Shown piece after piece: positions 52,064 through 62,359 of a stretch of 64,000 bases of DNA. The stretch is from Castor canadensis. Lineage: Eukaryota > Chordata > Mammalia > Rodentia > Castoridae. Position 1 is the stretch's first letter; each line of letters begins with the position of its first letter. The DNA lies in assembly GCF_047511655.1 (NCBI RefSeq), contig NC_133394.1, positions 60,482,501 to 60,546,500 of the forward strand, read 5' to 3'. The position numbers were made by a program, and so were the translations under genes. The notes under the pieces are model-generated. The model saw nothing but the letters and a program-made list of their open reading frames with translations. It was not told the DNA's origin and did no database searches.

Positions 52064-55000
52064 GTGCCTGCAAATATTGCGGCTGGCCTATCTTCCAAAG
52101 CAAAAGGAATCCCTTTTGAATGTGGTACACGTCACACGATGGAGACAGATCCTCGACCTCTGGATCCTGTGACAAATACATGCTTCCTCCTGGAATCTCT
52201 CCAGGGAAAATACACACGGCCCGTCAACCAGATTCCCTTGGCTTGCTGCCGTGAGGGGCTTCAGCTAAGTAGGTAAGTAAGGAATCGCCTTGGGGTACCA
52301 AGAAGGGTTACGTTTTCTTAAAAAATATGTAGCAACCAAGGGTCCTGCACTCACATTTCTTCACTATCACCTCTGCCCCGAGTGTCAAGGCCCCACGGAT
52401 CTGAAGGCAACTGGCGTGGAGGCAAGCGGACTACGAAAATGAAAATCTGCAAATAACTCACACAGGCTCGTGCCACACTTTAAAGCAGGTCCTAAACGCA
52501 AGGTGCCCTTCCTACATGGATTTCCACCATCAGCCATCCAAAAGGTGAGGAAAGAAGAAAGCAGACAGCTTCTCAACACCTTGAAGAGGTCACTCGGTCA
52601 GCATGGAAAATGGTTGCATTTTCCACCATGTAAACTGAGGTGCAATTGCGTACAGTCCTGTGGACCTGATTCTGTGACGGGTCAAAATGCGGCAGGTGTT
52701 CCCAATGTTTCTCAGGGTGAAAATTAAGAAGCTCTTAAGCTCTGACCAGGTGTACGCGCTGGGACGCAAGAGGATCCTGGTTGAGGATAGCTAACGTCAC
52801 GTGGGGCAATCTGTAAACCACACGTGGAGACTTATCTGATCCTTTTCCGATACACGTGAATGACAGGAGAGGCCAGGGCGTCCCTGGGACCAGGCGCGGT
52901 GTACGCTTTTGCCTCGGAAGGATGAGGTGAGGAGACCCGCGAAATGCACAGATACACAGCATTAAAATGCCTCATTCCATGTGGGTTCGCGTTGCCAAAG
53001 TCCAAAGCAGGGTGATTACCAATCAAAGACATGCTTTTACCTTAACGCTTAGGGATGAAGACTGTCAACTTAACAAGAGCAGTTCACTTAGAAACGCCCC
53101 TCAAGAGCCAACAATTCAAAATTAACAGCAGAGGTCGGACAGAGAGAGAACTGCACAGGGAGCAATCCTGGCACGGGAGAGGAAACAATGGCAAGATTAA
53201 AGCTACAAGTCCGGGAGGGAGGGTGAACATGCCTTGCAGCGTGCAGGCTCAATTCCAGAAGGAGGTGTGAAATGGAGGGAGAAAGAAAGCTTCCGGTGGC
53301 GCCGGGTATGAACTGAATGAAGGTTCGCAGGTCAAGCTTACTTTGGAATGAGAATAGATTACATCCCATGCCACACCTCTTCAGTCAAGACCCACGTGGT
53401 AAATGCGTCTAAGTCATGCATACGTGTCATCCCTTCCTGCTCCGTCCCTAGATTCCCAGGGGGTGCCACAATGGAGAAGAGTGGGGAGAGGTGAAATTAG
53501 GAAACCTTACCCTACGGTGACATGCAGACAGATAGACTGGTGTACACAAAACGATATAGTGATGAACACTGGGCATACAAAGAAGACAACACCTACTTTC
53601 CTAGAGGAGTTCAAACAAAGAAAACAGCTTCCCCTAGAACGGTTTTGAGCCTTCTCAAGGCATAAGAGTTTGATTCTTAGCCTGATTCTGGGAGAGGGCT
53701 GGGATCGGCCTAGGCCACAAATGCCTGCTGCATGCAGAGTAGCTGTGTCATGATTTTCCTGGTAGGAATAGAGGCGTGATCCGAGGCGGGTGTTGGGGGG
53801 GGCATGTTGTAGTGCTTGCCTGCGGGTGGAGGTCCTGGCGGAGTAATCGAAAGGTCCGGCTCATCGAGGGACCCCTTCGGATCCTGGCTGCAATCGAGGA
53901 GACTGGGGGCGCATACGGTCTCCACTGCGTCCCTTGAATCGGTCACGATCACGTGGGTCATCTCGTTGACACGCGCACTCTCTTCACCTAAGTGGAGAAA
54001 AATTTAAATATTAGACTCAGCCTGATGGTGAGGGATGTGATCAATCCTAAGTTCCTCTGCCTGGGTGCACAGGCTGGTGTCAGCGTGGTTCCCTTCCAAG
54101 GGCCGGAGGTCCAAAGGCCATTTCCCAGGATTGAGCCTCGTCAGAAGTTCCTGGGGAGGACTGGCTGGGACAGGGACGAGAAATCAGGCAGTCAGTAAAC
54201 ACAGAGAGGAAAATCATAAACATTTCAACACATGGACGGAAACCCGAGGGTCCTAAGTGCATTGGACGAGGATGGCTTTTGCTGTGTTCCACCTCGGAGA
54301 CCATCTGAGGCCAGGGGTCACGAATCCACCCTGAAGTCAGTGGACATAATCGCTGAGCGGGTAAATCTCGTGCCCAGCACCCTGTGAGACAGGTCTCCTT
54401 AAATCTCCTGGTGCTGTCTTTAACGTGCTTATCCCTCTTGGATGCCTGGGAATACGTTGCCCAGCTCAATTTTGACGGGAGAGAAACCTCCTTTTGAATG
54501 TGGCAGACTCCGTATTACGGACACACATCCCTGACCTCTTGACTCTGTGACAAATACATGCTTCCTTTTGGAAGCACCTTTCCAGGAAACAGTACACACA
54601 GGTCCCACAACCCTCACTCTTTAAGGCCGCTGCAATGAGGTTTTGCAGCTAAATATTTAGGTAAGCAATCGCTGTTGTAGCCCGATGAGAGGAAAGTTGT
54701 AAAAGAACGTCATGTCACCACCAAGGACTTCCCCTCATAGTTCTTCACTATCACCTGTTCCCTGAAGCATCAAGGCCCTACATTCCTGAAAGGGAGAACG
54801 GTGTGGGGAAGCAGAATATGACAACCAAGTCTGCACCTATCTCAAACACTGCTTGTGCCACACTAATCAACACGTGTCCTTTAGGCAGTGTGCCCATCCT
54901 ACACGTATTTTCACCCGAAGCCTTCAAGAGGTGAGGAGAGAAGAAAGAAGACAGGTTCTGAAAAGCGGCAGGATGTTCCTGTGTCAGGATGGAAAAAGAT

Positions 55001-56786
55001 TTCCTTTTCCAGCATGCAAGCCTGAAGGTTGAATTGCATACAATTTGTAGGCCCGGTTTTGTTATGGGCAAAATTGCTGCAGTTATTCTCAACGTTTCTA
55101 AGTGTGAAAACTAAGATGCTTTGGCCCTTCCCGCAACCTGTACGGACTCCAGCTCCTTGAGGCTTCTGAGGGAGATCGGTTACCATTATCAAGTCTGATA
55201 TCGTCCAAACTACACCTGGAGACTTAGAAGAGGCCTTTCCCTGTGTGTGACATTGGATGTCAGAGCCCAGGAAGTAAGTCAATGGGGGCAGAGAAAGGGT
55301 AGGTTTTGGCCACAGAAATAGGAGCTGAGGATACCAGGGAAATACAAAGAAACCCCCACACTTAACCTGCCTCCATGCACGTCGCTTCGCAGTTCCCGAA
55401 GCTCAAGCCAGGGTCATGCAAAATTGAATGCATACGTTTCACATAACGCTCCTGTTTCTAGACTATCAAGCTAACGACAGCGGTTTAACGAGAAACACCC
55501 CTCAAGGCCAATGCGCCCAAAGTGAACACCCAGTGACGGACAGTGCCAGAAGTCCAGAGGGCGAATCCTGGCAGCCCCGGAGAAGAAAGCTACGAGGCCC
55601 TGAGGGTGAAGCTGAGGGGCAGAGTGCAGTATCAACTGAAGAAGGAGCTGTAAGTACATGGAGAAAGGAAGTTTTCGGTGTGGCCGAGCATGAACTAATC
55701 GAAGGATAGAAGGCCAAGGTGAAGTGGCACTGAGTAGAGACTCGGACCCCTGACATATCTCTTTCTACAGGACCTCCGTGATCAGCGTGTCAGAGTGTGC
55801 TCTTTCACCACATTTCAGGGAAAGCACAGCGTGGGGAAGACAGGGGTGGCCTGATCTTTGGAAACTTTACCCTACGGAGACTTGCAGATAGGTAGGAGCA
55901 CACAAACTATGGATTGAAAGGCTCTGAGCATACGGAGAAGACAGCATGCATTTCCCTACGGCAAAGGGAAAAAAACATTCTCCTAGAAGGGATGTGGACC
56001 TTCTTGAGATGTGAGTGTTGAGTGCTACTCTGATTCTGGGTGCGTGTGTTGGGATTCGGCCCACACCCCAGGTGCCCGCTGCATGCAGAACAGCTGCGTC
56101 ATGATTTTCTTCACGGGAACGGAGGTATGATCTGAGACGGGTCATTTGAAGGAATGCTCTACGGCATACCTTTGGGTGAGGGTCCTGGCAGAGCGACTGG
56201 CTGGTCCAGCTCATCAAGGGACACCTCTTGTTCCCGGACAGGATCGCAGAAGTTGAGTGTGGATGCGGACCCCGGTGAGTCCCGTGCATCGGGCACGTCC
56301 ACGTGGATCATTGGAGTGGCTCGTGGACTGCCTTCACCTAGGAGGAGGAAAATTGAAATACACATTCGGCCCGATGGGGAGCGGTGTGATCCATCCTAAC
56401 TCCCTGTGCCTCGTGTGCAGAGGCTGCTGACAGCATGGTTCTCCCGGAGCTTCAGGAAGGCCAAAGGCCACGCCCCAGATGGAGCCTCTGGAGAAGGACC
56501 TGGGGACGACCCGCTGAGAACAGGTGGGAAAAAGCAGGGATTCCACCAAGACAGAGAAAAGGCTACCTTCAATACTTGGATGCCTGGATGGAGATCAAAG
56601 ATCTCTCAGAGCACTGGACAAGGACGGCTGTGCCTGACTTCCACCTGGACGCTATCTGGGGCCCTCTGATATCTACCCTCCCGTCAGTGGACATAATCGC
56701 CTGGATGATTCTTGCGCAGCGCACGTTCCAGGACAGGTCTTTTTCAGGTACAGTGCTGCGTGCACTGATGTACTCCACCCTCGTGG
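52064..56786. repeat. Array unit 12 (4,723 bp, last complete unit)
   Basis: Exon-like blocks lie at 53820-53987 (A) and 56170-56337 (B). It shares the unit 11 edge variants and adds single-base deletions near 53792 (GTGTTGGG) and 54462 (GCCCAGCTC). It also has private substitutions such as CTAATCGAAGG near 55696. More private change at the array edge than inside is the pattern expected where homogenisation is weakest. Confidence 0.97.
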
Positions 56787-57256
56787 GTGCCTGCAAATAT
56801 TGCGGCTGGCCTATCTTCCAAAGCAAAAGGAATCCCTTTTGAATGTGGTACACGTCACACGATGGAGACAGATCCTCGACCTCTGGATCCTGTGACAAAT
56901 ACATGCTTCCTCCTGGAATCTCTCCAGGGAAAATACACACGGCCCGTCAACCAGATTCCCTTGGCTTGCTGCCGTGAGGGGCTTCAGCTAAGTAGGTAAG
57001 TAAGGAATCGCCTTGGGGTACCAAGAAGGGTTACGTTTTCTTAAAAAATATGTAGCAACCAAGGGTCCTGCACTCACATTTCTTCACTATCACCTCTGCC
57101 CCGAGTGTCAAGGCCCCACGGATCTGAAGGCAACTGGCGTGGAGGCAAGCGGACTACGAAAATGAAAATCTGCAAATAACTCACACAGGCTCGTGCCACA
57201 CTTTAAAGCAGGTCCTAAACGCAAGGTGCCCTTCCTACATGGATTTCCACCATCAG
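56787..57256. repeat. Array unit 13, truncated after about 470 bp
   Basis: The sequence follows the unit consensus through GGATTTCCACCATCAG and then stops matching. Only the end of one B monomer and about 260 bp of the following A monomer remain. The break is the right boundary of the homogenised array. Confidence 0.95.
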
Positions 57257-57270
57257 GTAAAGATTCTCTT
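57250..57270. other. Array/flank junction
   Basis: Unit sequence ends ...CACCATCAG and continues GTAAAGATTCTC. The following text aligns not to the next part of monomer A but to a position about 300 bp earlier, near the TAGGTAAG landmark. As a result the CACATTTCTTC(A/C)CTATC block occurs twice, near 57079 and 57331. AGGTAA is common to both parents at the joint. This is the signature of an out-of-register exchange between an array unit and an old monomer. Confidence 0.7.
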
Positions 57271-57705
57271 TTGTTCCCAAGGACATAAATTTTTTAAATA
57301 ATATATTACAAGAAAGGATCTTCCCCTCACATTTCTTCCCTATCTTCCCTTCCCTGGATCGTGCCCTATATTTCTGAATGGATGAAGTTATGTAGGCAAG
57401 CAGAATATGAATTGAAAATCTGCATCTAATTCAGCGATAACTTGTGACACACTTTTTAATATATGCCCTTTGGCAAAGAGCCCTTCCTACATGGGTTTTC
57501 ACCCTAAGCCATTCACCAGGTGAGGAAAGATGAAAGTATACACCTTAAAAGCTTGATGTTGTTCCTCTGTCTTACTGTGCTTGTATATTTGAAGGTTAAA
57601 TTGTACATAATCTTGTTTATGCTAATTTGTTACGCATAAAATTTACCAAATTATTGCACTTTATTCAGTGTGTAAGATGAGAATGCTCTGCCTTTTGATA
57701 CAAAC
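57257..57705. repeat. Diverged old monomer, left part
   Basis: The order of landmarks follows the array monomer: CCCCTCACATTTCTTC near 57325, GCAAGCAGAATATGA near 57398, TTGTGACACACTTTT near 57441, CCCTTCCTACATGGGTTTTCACC near 57480, AGGTGAGGAAAGATGAAAG near 57519 and AGGTTAAATTGTACATAATCTTG near 57591. It is AT-rich with almost no CpG and differs from A and B at roughly one base in three to four. It represents an unhomogenised outlying monomer. Confidence 0.8.
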
Positions 57706-57711
57706 CTCTTC

Positions 57712-59492
57712 CCTCTAAAATCAGGAACTGGACAAAGATGCCCACTATCTCCACTCCTATTCAACATAGTACTGGAATTCCTAGCCAGAGCAATTAGGCG
57801 AGAAGAAGGAATAAAAAGAATACAAATAGGTAAAGAAGCTGTCAAAACATCCTTATTTGCAGATGACATGATCCTATACCTTAAAGACCCAAAAAACTCT
57901 ACTCAGAAGCTTCTAGACATCATTGATGGCTATAGCAAGGTAGCAGGATATAAAATCAACATAGAAAAATCATTAGCATTTCTATACTCTAACAATGAGC
58001 AAACTGAAAAAGAATGTATGAAAACAATTCCATTTAGAATAGCCTCAAAAAAATTCAAATACCTACGTGTAAACCTAACAAAAGATATGAATGACCTCTT
58101 CAAGGAAAACTATAAACTTCTCAAGAAAGAGATTGAGGAAGACTATAGAAAGTGGAGAGATCTCCCATGCTCATGGATTGGTAGAATCAACATAGTAAAA
58201 ATGTCTATACTTTCAAAAGTAATCTACATGTTTAATGCAATTCCCATCAAAATTCCAATGACATTCATTAAAGGAGGTATCACGATACCTGACTTCAAAC
58301 TATATTACAAAGCAATAACTAAAAAAACAGCATGGTACTGGCACAGAAACAGACATGACGACAAGTGGAACAGAATAGAATAGGGGACTCAGATATGAAG
58401 CCACACAACTATAACCAACTTGTCTTTCACAAAGGTACTAAATATATACGATGGAGAAAAAGCAGCCTTTTCAACAAAAATTGCTGTGAAAACTGTTTAG
58501 CAGTCTGCAAAAAACTGAAACTAGATCCATGTATATCACCCTATACCAATATTAACTCAAAATGGATCAAGGATCTTAATATGAGACCACAAACTCTAAC
58601 GTTGATACAAGAAAGAGTAGGAAATACTCTGGAGTTAGTAGGTATATGTAAGAACTTTCTGAATGGAACCCCAGCAGCACAACAACTAGGAGATAGCATA
58701 GATAAATGGGACCTCATAAAACTAAAAAGCTTCTGATCATCAAAAGAAATGGTCTCTAAACTGAAGAGAACACCCACAGAGTGAGAGAAAATATTTGTCA
58801 GCTACATATCAGACAAAGGACTGATAACCAGAATACATAGGGAACTTAAAAAACTAAATTCTCCCAAAACTAATGAACCAATAAAGAAATGGGCAAGTGA
58901 ACTACACAGAACTTTCTCAAAAGAAGAAATTCAAATGGGCAAAAATCCCATGAAAAAATTCTCACCATCTCTAGCAATAAAGGAAATGCAAATTAAAACC
59001 ACACTAAGATCCCACCTCATTCCTGTTAGAACAGCCATCATTAGCAACACCACCACCAACAGGTGTTGGTGAGGATGTGGGGAAAAAGGAACACTCTTAC
59101 ACTGTTGGTGGGAATGTAAGGTAGTACAACCACTCTGGAAAAAATTTGGAGGCTGCTTAAAAAGCTAAACATTGATCTACCATTTGATCCAGCAATACAA
59201 CTCTTGGGCATATACCCAAAAGACTGTGACACAGTTAACTCCAGAGGCACCTGCACACCCACGTTATTGCAGCACTATTCACAATAGCCAAGTAAACAGC
59301 CAAGATGCCCCACTACTGATGAATGGATCAAGAAAATGTGGTATATATTCACAATGGAATTTTATGCAGCCATGAAGAAGAACGAAAATTTATCATTCGC
59401 TGGTACATGGATGGAATTGGAGAACATCATTCTGAGTGAGGTTAGTCTGGTCCAAAAAACCAAAAATCACATGTTCTCCTTCATATGTGGAC
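57712..59492 (+). pseudogene. LINE-1 ORF2 remnant (reverse transcriptase and C-terminal part)
   Basis: An open stretch from about 57712 to a stop at 58381 encodes the end of the reverse transcriptase palm, including the catalytic F-A-D-D-M box at about 57858-57872, and the start of the thumb region. About 30 residues are missing at about 58270, where M-T-F-I passes directly into G-G-I-T-I-P-D-F. The frame then shifts and continues from about 58365 to 58736. Further stops and shifts follow until the C-terminal end near 59492 (TGTGGACATTAG). The cysteine-bearing W-E-C-K segment is visible near 59108. The element cannot encode a working protein. Confidence 0.9.
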
Positions 59493-60004
59493 ATTAGATC
59501 AAGGGCAAACACAACAAGAGGATTGGACTTTGAGCACATGAGAAAAGCGAGAGCACACAAGGGAGGGGTGGGGAGAGGTAAGACACCTGAAAAATTAGCT
59601 AGCATTTGTTGACCTCAACACTGAGAAACTAAAGCAGAACCTTAAAAGCAACTGAGGTTAATAGGAGAAGGGGACCAGGAACTAGAGAAAAGGTTAGATC
59701 AAAAAGAATTAACCAAAAAGGTAACACACATGCACAGGAAATTAATGTGAGTCAACTCTCTGTATAGCTATCTTATCTCAACTAGCAAAAACCCTCGTTC
59801 CTTCCTATTATTGCTTATACTCTCTCTTCAACAAAATTAAAGATAAGGGCAAAATAGTTTCTGCCAGCTCTCGAGGAGGTGGGGGGAAGAGGGAAGGGTG
59901 GAGTGGGTGGTAAGGGAGGGGGTGGGGATGGGGGGAGAAATGATCCAAGCATTGTATGCACATATGAATAAAAAAACAATAAAAATTTAAAAAATGAAAT
60001 AAAA
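59493..60004 (+). mobile_element. LINE-1 3' UTR and A-rich tail
   Basis: This non-coding tail contains a polypurine tract with several runs of three or more G (about 59871-59937), which could form a G-quadruplex as in other mammalian L1 3' UTRs. The phrase ATGCACATATGAATAA then leads into the A-rich end. The same phrase, slightly altered, ends the second element. Confidence 0.85.
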
Positions 60005-60020
60005 TTTTCTCTACCAACCC

Positions 60021-61417
60021 AAAGCTGTTTCCAAGCTGCATGTTAAAAGGACATCTCTAAAAAAACCAAAAAAAAAAAATCCTCTATGTCGTGCAATTCA
60101 TTGAAGAATGTTACTGTGGAAGCAATCATGGAGTCTGGTACTTTCTAACACATATTTTGAGACTCTGCTGGGTCTTTTGGTGATGTATTTTATTTGATGC
60201 AAGAATCCTAGTTGCCTATGTGATCAAATAATTTGTATAATTTCATCATGAATATATGAGGTGTATGTACTTGTCATAAAAATCTGTGGTGATGAATGAA
60301 GCTAAAGTGATAGAAACCCAACTTTTCTTAAACAGCACTGCTTGAATGAGTTATGGTCATTTTTTCTTAGACACTTCATTTATCTATTCAGGTGTGAAGG
60401 TTTCTTTCTTCCATTTGGAATCTTTCTGTTAAATAGTACACATATTCCCTCAGCCTGGCTTTTACCCTGAGCTTTTTAAAATAAATCTTTAGGCCACGAA
60501 TAGAATTTCCTGCCATGGGAGCATAAAATTTTAAAAGTATTATGTAGCAATAAGCTCTTTTCCCCAGAATTGGAGATAGTGAATTGTCATTCTCACAAAT
60601 ATTCATAGTAGAAACTCCACTGTGTAGTTCTGTCCTTATGGTAGGTGGGGATTCACCCAGGTTGTTGTGGCTGGATCTAGATCGGCGGCAAAATCTCCAA
60701 TTCCTGAATGGGTATCTTCCTTTATCTGAGGTTGACCAGGAATCAAAGGAAGAAGAGAGATTATTATAACCTTTAGTTGTTTCATTCATTTCACCTTGTT
60801 CCCACCATTTTCATTTTATAATATGCTAGGTGCATTGCATACTAGAGGAACTAAGTCATTTATACTGTAAATGTCCTACATTCTGAAACTTGTTAATTGC
60901 CTTGTAATTATATTCTTTGTCAAAACCAATTAATTGGTGGTTAATTAATTTAGTTTAGTTTTTCCCATGTGACTGCATTGTAGAGAGTTTGTCTCTGTCC
61001 TGCAACATTGAATCATCAGACCATTCACACCTTGTTGGAAAAGATTCCTGGAAGTTAAGTATGATAGCTGAGTAAACATGTCATATCCCATTTTGAAAGC
61101 TAAAACTATTTAGTATTGAATTTCAGCAGTCTCATAATCTACTTTCAAAACATGTAACCAAGGTCAACTGTACCCCATCAAAAGAGCATCTGCCCTTAAT
61201 GACAAAGCCTGCTTGAGTCAATTCTTAGTAAGTCTCTGGCTACTTCACCATAAAGTATGTCTTCAAACCTCAGTCCAATGTTTCTACTGCTTAACTATAA
61301 AATTTTCCAAACATGGTACCTTCATATTTTAATAAATAAGTAACATATACCAAATATTTAAAAGATAACAGATAGGCCAAGATTTGCAAGATGATTGACG
61401 TTTGACCAAATATGTTT
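60021..61417. other. Unassigned AT-rich spacer
   Basis: No RNA gene or recognisable element is seen in these 1.4 kb. An A-rich stretch lies at 60057-60079. A 14-bp perfect palindrome, ACCAATTAATTGGT, lies at 60925-60938. The first 100 bases may continue the old monomer (GCTGTTTCCAAGCTGC near 60024 resembles the array's CTGTACGGACTCCAGCTCC), but this cannot be carried further. CpG is very rare. Confidence 0.5.
60388..60789 (-). other. Open frame of 133 codons after a good splice acceptor, unknown
   Basis: The frame starts at an ATG at 60789. It contains an unusually good acceptor, TCTTCTTCCTTTGATTCCTG then GTCAACCTCAG, ending at 60726 (minus strand). The downstream segment is rich in Ser, Asn and Arg (for example R-F-C-R-R-S-R-S-S). 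No clear donor closes it. It lies on the same strand as the exon-like blocks but I see no sequence similarity to them. It may be chance in AT-rich DNA. Confidence 0.2.
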
Positions 61418-61432
61418 AAATAGCTGCTCTCT
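61418..61432. repeat. Target-site duplication, left copy
   Basis: AAATAGCTGCTCTCT directly precedes the L1 tail and is repeated exactly at 61972-61986 after its A-rich end. A perfect 15-bp duplication is typical of L1 target-primed insertion. Confidence 0.9.
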
Positions 61433-61971
61433 CAAGGTTACCCAGGCTCAGAAGACCAATAATCACATGTTCTCCCTCATATGCGGACTTTAGATCAAGG
61501 GCAAATACAGTAAGGCGACTGGACTTTGGTCACATGATAAGGCGAGAGCATACATGGGAAGTATGAGGATAGGTAAGAAACCCAAAACACATGATAGTAT
61601 TTGATATCCTCAATACAAAGGAACTAATGCAGAAACCTTAAAGTGACAGAAGTCAGTAGGAAAAGGGGATCAGGAACTAGAGAAAAGGTCAGTTTGAGAA
61701 GAATCAACTTAGAATGTAACACATACGTACATGGAAGCAATTCTAGGAATCTCCCTGTATAGCTATCCTCATCTCAACTAGCAAAAATGCTTTGTCCTTA
61801 TTATTGTTCATAGTCTCTCTTCAACAAAATTAGAGAAAAGAGCAGAACAGTTTCTGCCTGGAAACAAGGGTGTGGGGGGAAGAGGGAAGGGGGTGGGAGA
61901 AAAGGGAGAGGGCAGGGGTAGGGGGGAGAAATGACCCAAACATTTTATCCACATATGAATAAATGAAAAAA
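61433..61971 (+). mobile_element. Short 5'-truncated LINE-1 tail
   Basis: The insert begins about 60 bp before the end of ORF2 (CCAATAATCACATGTTCTCC) and consists mostly of 3' UTR. It includes a G-rich tract at about 61867-61926 and ends in AATGAAAAAAAA. It belongs to the same L1 lineage as the larger element, differing at perhaps one base in seven to ten. It carries no usable coding sequence. Confidence 0.92.
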
Positions 61972-61986
61972 AAATAGCTGCTCTCT
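61972..61986. repeat. Target-site duplication, right copy
   Basis: AAATAGCTGCTCTCT, identical to 61418-61432, follows the A tail of the short L1. Confidence 0.9.
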
Positions 61987-62359
61987 TGGCTTTTCTGGGA
62001 TTTGCTATGTATAAAAACATGGGGACAATGCTTGCGGGGCTGGATCAGTGATGCTAGTGTGGGTTTCTGTTTCTGCCACTTACCTGGACAAATTATCAAG
62101 ACTCTTTTTGATTCAAATCCTCAGTTTAACCTGAAGGATATTATCAATATACCTCATTGGACTAATGCCTAGAACAAGGCATGGTTCACAGTATTCTTGA
62201 TAAAATTAAGTTTACCCCTAACTCAGATGGTTTAAGGCAGCTGAGACTGCAGTGTTCTTCCTGCAAAGCAAGCTCTACCCTATTCTTCTTTTCAGATAGG
62301 AGCCTCCAGATGGCATGCAGGCACAAACACTGCCACCTCTCTACCTGTTATACTTATCC
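61987..62359. other. Unassigned spacer
   Basis: These 370 bases are AT-rich with very few CpG. No gene, RNA or mobile element is recognised. The last 60 bases may already belong to the diverged monomer that follows (GCACAAACACTGCCACC resembles GGCAGTGTGCCC-type text only weakly). Confidence 0.4.

Larger units (their letters stand above)
1..57256. repeat. Macrosatellite array, 4.73-kb dimeric unit, about 12.1 copies
   Basis: The same landmark (GTGCCTGCAAATATTGCGGC) begins at 15, 4741, 9474, 14207, 18940, 23673, 28406, 33139, 37872, 42605, 47338, 52064 and 56787. The spacing is 4,733 bp except for unit 1 (4,726), unit 11 (4,726) and unit 12 (4,723). Units differ at only scattered single bases, so identity by eye is about 99%. 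The array is already in progress at base 1 and breaks off at about 57256. No unit contains an ORF longer than about 140 codons, and the longest ones lie in frames unrelated to the exon-like blocks. Unit size is close to that of the human RS447 megasatellite, but no deubiquitinase-sized frame is present. The family is unrecognised. Near-identity of units implies recent homogenisation by unequal exchange or gene conversion. Confidence 0.98.
57693..60020 (+). mobile_element. 5'-truncated LINE-1 inserted in the old monomer
   Basis: The element starts inside the reverse transcriptase domain at about 57706-57712 and ends in an A-rich tail near 59960-60004. ORF2 remnants occupy 57712 to about 59492, followed by a 3' UTR with a G-rich purine tract (about 59871-59937) and AATAAA-rich tail. 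A degenerate target-site duplication may flank it: TTTTGATACAAACC (57693-57706) against TTTTCTCTACCAACCC (60005-60020). It is on the plus strand, opposite to the exon-like blocks. Confidence 0.9.

Noticed and set aside
1..57256. RS447/USP17 or D4Z4/DUX4 type macrosatellite
   Set aside because: The unit length resembles RS447, but there is no 500-codon deubiquitinase frame, and no homeobox-like frame is present.
1..57256. CRISPR-like or bacterial repeat array
   Set aside because: Unit length is kilobases, there are no spacers, and LINE-1 elements show that the DNA is mammalian.
1..57256. rDNA or snRNA gene array
   Set aside because: No rRNA, U2-like snRNA, 5S or tRNA sequence was recognised in the unit on either strand.
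58365..58736. Independent gene of 123 codons downstream of the reverse transcriptase fragment
   Set aside because: It is the frameshifted continuation of LINE-1 ORF2, not a separate gene.
59808..60041. Proline-rich minus-strand ORF
   Set aside because: It is the complement of the L1 3' UTR purine tract; the similar ORF at 61830-62099 arises from the second L1 tail in the same way.
60057..60079. A-rich run as the tail of a SINE
   Set aside because: No SINE body with A/B box sequence was recognised upstream on either strand, so it is left as a simple A-rich run.
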